Source: an uncultured Clostridia bacterium (GTDB taxonomy: Bacteria; Bacillota; Clostridia; Oscillospirales; Acutalibacteraceae). Taken from it: a stretch of 5,606 nucleotides of DNA. Shown here one piece after another: positions 1 to 4,253 of this stretch; position 1 is the stretch's first letter; each line of letters opens with the position of its first letter. The position numbers and the translations under genes are program-made. The stretch is from positions 1 through 5,606 of the forward strand of contig CAMOCU010000085.1 in assembly GCA_946610835.1 (NCBI GenBank). Direction: 5' to 3'. The notes under the pieces were generated by a model. It ran no database searches and had not been told where the DNA came from. It saw only the letters and a list, made by a program, of their open reading frames with translations.

Positions 1-431
1 GCGCCAAAGCGCAGTCCCGGCGCGTGTCCGTCCGGGAAAAGATCGCCCAGCGGCGCGAGCACAAAAGCACGCTGCGTCATGGCCGGATGCGGCAGCGTCA
101 GTTCAAAACTGTCGCTGCGGATGTTTTCGTACAGCAGCACATCCATATCCAGCACACGCGGGCCGTTTGGAACGGAACGCAGACGGCCCGCCGCCGCTTC
201 GATGCCCAGACACAGCCCCAGCACCGTCTTGGGCGAAAGATCCGTTTCCAGCAGCACGGCGGCGTTGAGAAAATCCGGCTGATCATCGTAACCCACAGGC
301 GCCGTTTCGTACACATGGGACGCCGCGCGCAAACGCACCTTCGGCACACGCCGCAGCGCATCCAGCGCAAACTGCAAAAATGACAGCCGATCGCCCATAT
401 TGCTGCCCAATCCGAGCACGACCTGACTCAA
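1..431 (-). CDS. folK: 2-amino-4-hydroxy-6-hydroxymethyldihydropteridine pyrophosphokinase (HPPK), 3' end cut by window edge
   Basis: This cytoplasmic enzyme transfers pyrophosphate from ATP to 6-hydroxymethyl-dihydropterin, making the pterin substrate of dihydropteroate synthase. The visible 143 residues show the N-terminal LGLGSNMGDR motif (residues 6-15), YETAPVGYDDQPDFLNA (41-57), the magnesium-binding DMD pair (D95, D97) just after GPR (90-92), and LTLPHP (111-116). HPPKs are usually about 160 residues, so roughly 15-25 C-terminal residues lie beyond position 1. I chose a TTG start at 431-429 because it restores the first beta strand and has GGGAG 8 bases upstream. It overlaps the folP-folB stop codon by 4 bases (TTGA), which suggests translational coupling. 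Oddity: compared by eye with E. coli HPPK, the loop before GPR is one residue shorter and lacks the Arg-Trp pair. The identity is very secure; the exact start is likely. Confidence 0.95.
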   Translation of the reverse strand, partial: MSQVVLGLGSNMGDRLSFLQFALDALRRVPKVRLRAASHVYETAPVGYDDQPDFLNAAVLLETDLSPKTVLGLCLGIEAAAGRLRSVPNGPRVLDMDVLLYENIRSDSFELTLPHPAMTQRAFVLAPLGDLFPDGHAPGLRFG

Positions 432-1627
432 TTCGTTCGCTCCCTTTCTATCTCGACCGCCGCAAAGGCGCACTTGGCCTTCATCGGCGCGTCCGGCTTT
501 TTGAGCCGCAGGCGGATCTTTTGCACCGCCGGATATTCGCGCAGGATCGCCGCTGCCGCGGCTTCGGCCGCCGTTTCGATCAGATCATACCGCGTCCCGG
601 TCAGCACACGACGCAGCGTCTTGGCCGCCTGCGCGTAACTGACCGTGGCGCCGATGTCGTCGGAACCTGCCGCCGACGCAAAATCGGTCGACAGTTCCAC
701 ATCCGCGAAAAAGCTTTGTCCGTAAACCTTTTCGGGGGGATTTACGCCGTGGTAGGCGAAGATCTCCAGATCCCGCAGCAGTATTTTGCCCGGATGCCGC
801 GCCGTTTTGCAGCGATACAGCGCGTCCGCCACGCGCGCGGCCTGCACGCTTTCGGCCACATCGTGCACGCGCAGAAAATCCGCGCCTCCGGCAATCGCCG
901 CCGTGTGGCAGGCAATGGTTCCCGGCAGACGTTTGCGGCTGTCCGGCTCTCCGCCGAGCATACCGATCACGCGCTTGCGGCTTGCGCCGACGAGCATCGC
1001 GTGATCCCCTGCGTGCAGCATCCGCAGATCGCGCAGCACTGCAAGATCGCCCTCGCGGCTTTTCCCGAATCCGATTCCCGGATCCAGACAGATCTGCTGC
1101 GGCGCAATGGCATACGCGCCGATCCCGCGCAGCATGGTTTCAAAAAACGCATAAACCTGCGGCAGCGGATTGCCGCCGCCGCTCAGGTCGGCGTCCGCCC
1201 CGTGGGTGATGATCCAGCCCGCCCCGTGCTGCGCCACGACCTGCGCCATGGCCGGATCCAATGTGCCGGATACATCGTTGATGATCGCCGCGCCCTGTGT
1301 GAGCGCCCATGCCGCCGTTTCGGCATGGCGTGTATCCACAGAGACGGGGATCTCCAGCTGTGCGCACAGCTGCGGCAGCACGCCGCGCAGGCGCTCAATC
1401 TCTTCGGCAGACGACACGGCACGGTGACCGGGCGCGGTCGATTCCGCGCCGACGTCGAGCAGATCCGCGCCCTGCGCCTGCATATCCAGCGCATGTGCCA
1501 GCGCAGTCTGCGGATCGAAAAACGCGCCGCCGTCCGAAAATGAGTCCGGCGTTACGTTGAGGATTCCCATGATATATGTCCGCGCACCGAGCGCGAAGTG
1601 AAAACGCTTCCCCGAAAATTCCGCCAT
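428..1627 (-). CDS. folP-folB: Bifunctional dihydropteroate synthase / dihydroneopterin aldolase (FolP-FolB fusion)
   Basis: This 399-residue cytoplasmic protein carries two folate enzymes. Residues about 15-272 are dihydropteroate synthase, which joins hydroxymethyl-dihydropterin pyrophosphate to p-aminobenzoate. The motifs are GILNVTPDSFSDGG (21-34), SVDT (96-99), INDVSG (116-121), DPGIGFGK (182-189), GASRKR (214-219) and RVHDV (253-257). Residues about 281-397 are dihydroneopterin aldolase, with YHG (292-294), E299, TVSY (Y331), LIET (E351) and K377 matching the family's active-site residues. The linker has no in-frame ATG, GTG or TTG and no ribosome binding site, so this is a true fusion. 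The start at 1627 is chosen because AAGGAG lies 8 bases upstream; a longer frame to 1753 only overlaps folE. Oddities: the usual STRPG is STAPG (A65), and the usual Met-His-Met segment reads Thr-His-Gly (141-143). Both domains look complete, so both activities are likely, but the altered loops leave synthase kinetics uncertain. Confidence 0.95.
   Translation of the reverse strand: MAEFSGKRFHFALGARTYIMGILNVTPDSFSDGGAFFDPQTALAHALDMQAQGADLLDVGAESTAPGHRAVSSAEEIERLRGVLPQLCAQLEIPVSVDTRHAETAAWALTQGAAIINDVSGTLDPAMAQVVAQHGAGWIITHGADADLSGGGNPLPQVYAFFETMLRGIGAYAIAPQQICLDPGIGFGKSREGDLAVLRDLRMLHAGDHAMLVGASRKRVIGMLGGEPDSRKRLPGTIACHTAAIAGGADFLRVHDVAESVQAARVADALYRCKTARHPGKILLRDLEIFAYHGVNPPEKVYGQSFFADVELSTDFASAAGSDDIGATVSYAQAAKTLRRVLTGTRYDLIETAAEAAAAAILREYPAVQKIRLRLKKPDAPMKAKCAFAAVEIERERTN
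432..447 (-). promoter_or_regulatory. Ribosome binding site deciding the TTG start of folK
   Basis: On the minus strand AAAGGGAG (447-440) lies 8 bases before TTG (431-429), within the last codons of folP-folB. No ATG occurs in this frame before residue 12, which is already inside the conserved GSNMGDR motif, so this site supports the unusual TTG start. Confidence 0.75.
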
Positions 1628-1641
1628 ATCGTTTACTCCTT
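1628..1641 (-). promoter_or_regulatory. Ribosome binding site of folP-folB
   Basis: AAGGAG (1641-1636) is formed by the Lys-Glu codons at the end of folE and sits 8 bases before the ATG at 1627. It favours this start over upstream in-frame starts inside folE. Confidence 0.8.
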
Positions 1642-2190
1642 GAGCAGCGCGAGCACTTCCGCACGCGTTTTGGCGTCGGTCCGCATCACGCCGCGCAGCG
1701 CCGAGGTACGCGTTTCGCTGCCGGCCGCGCGCGCGCCGCGCATCGTCATGCACAGATGCTGCGCCTCGATCACCACAGCCACGCCCATCGGCTCAAGATG
1801 CTCGTACAAAAAGTCGGCAACCTGCGCGGTCAACCGCTCCTGCAGCTGCGGACGCTTGGCAAAGCTGTCCACGATCCGCGCGAGCTTGGACAGCCCGATC
1901 ACCCTGCCCCCCTTGGGCACATAGGCAATGTGCGCCCTGCCCATGAAGGGGATCAGATGATGCTCGCACATGGAGTAGAGCGGAATGTCGCGCACAATGA
2001 CCATTTCATCGTTACCCTGCTCGTGAAAGAGCTTGAGATGGCGGGTCGGATCGTCCTCGAGTCCGGCAAAAATTTCCGCATACATCCGCGCCACACGCGC
2101 AGGCGTTTCCTGCAGGCCTTCGCGGTCGGGATTTTCCCCAATCGCTTCCAGAATATCCCGTACAGCACCTTCGATTTTTTCAAGATCCAT
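1633..2190 (-). CDS. folE: GTP cyclohydrolase I
   Basis: GTP cyclohydrolase I opens and rearranges GTP to 7,8-dihydroneopterin triphosphate plus formate, the first committed step of folate synthesis. It acts in the cytoplasm, normally as a toroidal decamer. The 185-residue protein is the usual bacterial length. It keeps the three zinc ligands, C75 and H78 in MCEHH (74-78) and C147 in QHLCMTMRG (144-152), plus the catalytic-site H77, GRVIGLSK (95-102) and the C-terminal SALRG (163-167). The N-terminus (GENPDREGLQETPARVARMY, 18-37) is also typical. The ATG at 2190 is 6 bases after the lipoprotein gene, with GGTGAT (2201-2196) as a modest ribosome binding site. Its last codons, Lys-Glu-stop, contain the AAGGAG that serves the next gene, so the folate genes are closely coupled. 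Nothing suggests damage or transfer. Confidence 0.97.
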   Translation of the reverse strand: MDLEKIEGAVRDILEAIGENPDREGLQETPARVARMYAEIFAGLEDDPTRHLKLFHEQGNDEMVIVRDIPLYSMCEHHLIPFMGRAHIAYVPKGGRVIGLSKLARIVDSFAKRPQLQERLTAQVADFLYEHLEPMGVAVVIEAQHLCMTMRGARAAGSETRTSALRGVMRTDAKTRAEVLALLKE

Positions 2191-2201
2191 GAATCATCAC
2201 C
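2191..2201 (-). promoter_or_regulatory. Weak ribosome binding site of folE
   Basis: GGTGAT (2201-2196) can pair with the anti-Shine-Dalgarno region just outside its usual GGAGG core and lies 5 bases before the ATG. It overlaps the lipoprotein gene's stop codon. It is weaker than the sites of the other genes, so folE translation may depend on coupling to the gene before it. Confidence 0.5.
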
Positions 2202-3363
2202 GTCCGTTATAATTGAGTATAATGTCAATTCCGTATGTGTCGTCGTTGGACACATAGGACACTTTGTCTGTCGCGAAGTCGCCCTCGGACGCCTCCTGCA
2301 CGCGCGCGAGCAGGTCGTAAATTTCCTGCTTTTCGATCAGCTTTTCCTGCGCGTCGCGGTACGCTTTTTCGTTGGCGAAGCGGATCTGGAACCCTTCGCT
2401 GCCCGCGACGATCATTCCGGCCGCGACCCCGACGATCCGGTCGCGCTCCGCGTCGCTCCACTCGGAAAACAGCAGATGCTCGTGCACGAAATAGTTGGCG
2501 TCGATCGCCGTGCAGGCATTGTCGCTGCTGTAGGCGCTGTGGGTGCGCGAGATCTGCGCGTCCGTGACGTTGAAATAGTTGTACTGGATCACATTGCCGC
2601 CCGCCTGCAGCACCGGATCGTCCCACGTCAGATCCAGGTGGTAATACGCATCGCCGATGCGCACGATGTTCCACATATGCATCTGGCTCTGGCTGCCGGG
2701 AACAGCGGACTGCCCTGTGACTACATAGCACGGAATGTGCAGCCGATCAAGAATGTATTTGGCGGTTTTGGCATACCCTTCGCACGCCGCGCTGTTGCCG
2801 CACAACAAACCGTAAATGGAGTTTTTGTACAGCGCATCACCGTTGTCGTTGTACACGGTTCGGGCGATCAGCTGGTCATGCACCGATTTTTCCCGCTGGA
2901 ATTCGGTGTCAAACGTGGCGGCCGTGTCGGCGATCTGGGTCGCTACGGCGCTGCAGCGGCGAATCATGGCGACATAATCCTCCTGCCCCATGATATACTC
3001 GGGATAAAAGAACGCGCGCTGCTTGCTTTGGCGCACTGTGGTGTGCTGGCCAAGGAAAAACAGCTCCGGATTGTCGTACAGCAGCGCGGTATAAAAGGCG
3101 TTGAGCTGCGCGTCGGTGAGCGCGGGCACTTCGATACGCTCGGGAAAACTCCAGATATTCCGCAGCACCGCGTTGTAGGCATGCCGGGACACGTTGTCCA
3201 GCTTTTCAAAATAATACTTTGTATATCCGCCCTCTGTCAGCCTTTGCGCCGTGCCGGAAAAATCCGCAGGCGGATCGTCCAGCAGCGACACATCGCAGCC
3301 TGTCAGCACAGAAAGCAAAAGGATTGCCGCCGCGAGTAAAACGGCAAGGATTTTTTTGTTCAT
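2197..3363 (-). CDS. Transglutaminase-like cysteine-fold lipoprotein
   Basis: This 388-residue protein is predicted to be exported and anchored by lipid on the outer face of the membrane. Residues 1-23 form a lipoprotein signal: a basic MNKK start, a hydrophobic run, and the lipobox Leu-Thr-Gly-Cys with C23 as the lipidation site. A transglutaminase-like core spans about residues 160-250, with the expected triad C194 (AACEGYA), H229 (MHMW) and D244 (HLDLTWDD). In bacteria this fold is often a cysteine peptidase or amidase acting on wall peptides or surface proteins rather than a crosslinking enzyme; the substrate here cannot be read from sequence. Residues 250-388 match no domain I recognise and end in a charged, helix-prone stretch (about 330-360). 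The ATG at 3363 has AAGGAG 7 bases upstream and gives a proper signal peptide; a start at 3411 would put 16 extra residues before it. It follows the LCP-like gene by 14 bases, hinting at a shared envelope role. The fold is confident, the function is not. Confidence 0.85.
   Translation of the reverse strand: MNKKILAVLLAAAILLLSVLTGCDVSLLDDPPADFSGTAQRLTEGGYTKYYFEKLDNVSRHAYNAVLRNIWSFPERIEVPALTDAQLNAFYTALLYDNPELFFLGQHTTVRQSKQRAFFYPEYIMGQEDYVAMIRRCSAVATQIADTAATFDTEFQREKSVHDQLIARTVYNDNGDALYKNSIYGLLCGNSAACEGYAKTAKYILDRLHIPCYVVTGQSAVPGSQSQMHMWNIVRIGDAYYHLDLTWDDPVLQAGGNVIQYNYFNVTDAQISRTHSAYSSDNACTAIDANYFVHEHLLFSEWSDAERDRIVGVAAGMIVAGSEGFQIRFANEKAYRDAQEKLIEKQEIYDLLARVQEASEGDFATDKVSYVSNDDTYGIDIILNYNGR
2208..2230 (-). 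promoter_or_regulatory. AT-rich inverted repeat upstream of folE, candidate operator or weak internal promoter
   Basis: The half-sites AATTGA (2211-2216) and TCAATT (2225-2230) form a perfect 6-base inverted repeat around an 8-base spacer. On the minus strand the segment contains TTGACA followed 11 bases later by TATAAC, which resembles promoter boxes but with too short a spacing. It lies 21-40 bases before the folE start, inside the last codons of the lipoprotein gene. Function is a guess. Confidence 0.25.
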
Positions 3364-3378
3364 GTGTCCGCTCCTTTT
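3364..3378 (-). promoter_or_regulatory. Ribosome binding site of the transglutaminase-like lipoprotein gene
   Basis: AAAAGGAG (3378-3371) lies 7 bases before the ATG at 3363 and begins at the last base of the LCP-like gene's stop codon. It supports the start that yields a normal lipoprotein signal peptide. Confidence 0.8.
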
Positions 3379-4235
3379 CAGTCCGCGATCACGCGGAAGT
3401 ACTGGATGCAATTGACGTCGTATTCATTTTGCTGCATACTGCGCAGCATCGCGCCGGAGCGCTTGAAATCCAACACGGAAATATCGCTTTGCAGCGTATT
3501 GATCAGCGCCGCGTACAGATTGTCTTTTTTGTCCAGATTTTTTTCCGTAAAATACTGGCGGAAACAAACGCCGATCGCTTCGGACTGCATCTGCAGCCCT
3601 TCGTCGCCCAGCGCGCTGCAATAGCGCAGGTATTTCAGCAAATCGTCGCCGCGCATTTTTTGCTCGCCTTGGATCAGCACGATGGCAAAATCCGCCCCGC
3701 GGTAATTGATCTGCTGCGGGAATTGGAACGTCAGCGCACCCATGGTGTTGATCGCCCGCTTGAACGTGTTGTCGTCGGAGGCAATGTACCGGTCGATGCG
3801 GATTCCGCTCACTGTTTCCACCGCACGGGTCAGCTCTTTGACGCCGCCCTGCTGGTAATGCTCCAGAAATGTGCCGAACCGCTCCTGCGTACGCACCGAT
3901 TCGCGGGGCGAAAAGCTGCAGATGGTATAGGACAGGTCGTCGAAATTGATCTGCACCACCGTCAGCAGCCGGATGTCTGTTTTGTCCGGCGTGGAACAGA
4001 CCAGCAGCAGATTTTTGATCCCCTCCGCCTGCGAAAGATCGGCAGCACTCTCGGTTTGCGTTTCGCTCTCGTCCTGCTTTGCGCCGAACGAAAATCCGCC
4101 CGAGCGCACGCCGATGTACACGGCGCTGAACACCAGAAACAGGATCAGAAAGACCGCCACTGCGCCGAAAAAGCGTCCGAGACGGCGGCGTTCACGCTGC
4201 CGCGCCGTACGCAAGGTCTGCATATCTTTGATCAT
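3378..4235 (-). CDS. Divergent LytR-CpsA-Psr (LCP) family membrane protein
   Basis: The 285-residue protein has a strongly basic cytoplasmic N-terminus (residues 1-21), one membrane segment (about 22-43), an acidic low-complexity linker (55-70) and an outside domain from about 72. That domain resembles the LCP family, whose members attach teichoic acids or capsular polymers from lipid carriers to peptidoglycan. Matching pieces are TD (86-87) for the conserved aspartate, SPRES (109-113) in place of the usual PRDT, a GG-TV-GI-ID-Y pattern (130-150), the NTMGALTFQFP strand (163-173), and GEQKMRGDDLLKYLRY (190-205). The later conserved Arg-x-x-Arg-Gln motif appears lost: by eye those positions are Leu, Gln and Ser (214-218). 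It may be a weak or non-catalytic relative, or a regulator. The ATG at 4235 has a perfect AGGAGG 6 bases upstream. It sits 18 bases after the amylase gene and 14 before the lipoprotein gene. Family assignment is by motif pattern only and is moderately sure. Confidence 0.72.
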   Translation of the reverse strand: MIKDMQTLRTARQRERRRLGRFFGAVAVFLILFLVFSAVYIGVRSGGFSFGAKQDESETQTESAADLSQAEGIKNLLLVCSTPDKTDIRLLTVVQINFDDLSYTICSFSPRESVRTQERFGTFLEHYQQGGVKELTRAVETVSGIRIDRYIASDDNTFKRAINTMGALTFQFPQQINYRGADFAIVLIQGEQKMRGDDLLKYLRYCSALGDEGLQMQSEAIGVCFRQYFTEKNLDKKDNLYAALINTLQSDISVLDFKRSGAMLRSMQQNEYDVNCIQYFRVIAD

Positions 4236-4247
4236 TGGCTTCCTCCT
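4236..4247 (-). promoter_or_regulatory. Strong ribosome binding site of the LCP-like gene
   Basis: A full AGGAGG (4247-4242) lies 6 bases before the ATG at 4235, in the 18-base gap after the amylase gene. It favours this ATG over the in-frame Met at residue 5. Confidence 0.85.
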
Positions 4248-4253
4248 GTTGTT

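Noticed and set aside
380..1543. A 387-codon open frame on the plus strand, antisense to folP-folB
   Set aside because: The opposite strand carries intact dihydropteroate synthase and aldolase motifs; the antisense product is Arg- and His-rich without any domain.
1726..1744. Alternating CG tract inside folE, considered as a Z-DNA or regulatory element
   Set aside because: It encodes ordinary Arg and Ala codons of folE in a GC-rich genome and has no other sign of function.
1628..1753. Upstream extension of the folP-folB frame to an ATG at 1753
   Set aside because: The extra 42 residues would overlap folE, resemble no part of dihydropteroate synthase, and ignore the good ribosome binding site before 1627.
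1576..3339. A 587-codon open frame on the plus strand, antisense to folE and the lipoprotein gene
   Set aside because: It lies opposite genes with clear family motifs, its product is rich in Arg, His and Ala with no recognisable domain, and GC-rich codon use on the other strand readily keeps such frames open.
3351..3357. Seven-T run (A7 on the coding strand) at the start of the lipoprotein gene, considered as a phase-variation tract
   Set aside because: It is simply the Asn-Lys-Lys-Ile start of a signal peptide, and seven bases is short for a slippage switch; similar runs at 3525-3530 and 3538-3544 encode lysines in the LCP-like gene.
3364..3411. Upstream start for the lipoprotein at 3411
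   Set aside because: It would put 16 residues before a normal signal peptide and overlap the LCP-like gene; the ATG at 3363 has a proper AAGGAG.
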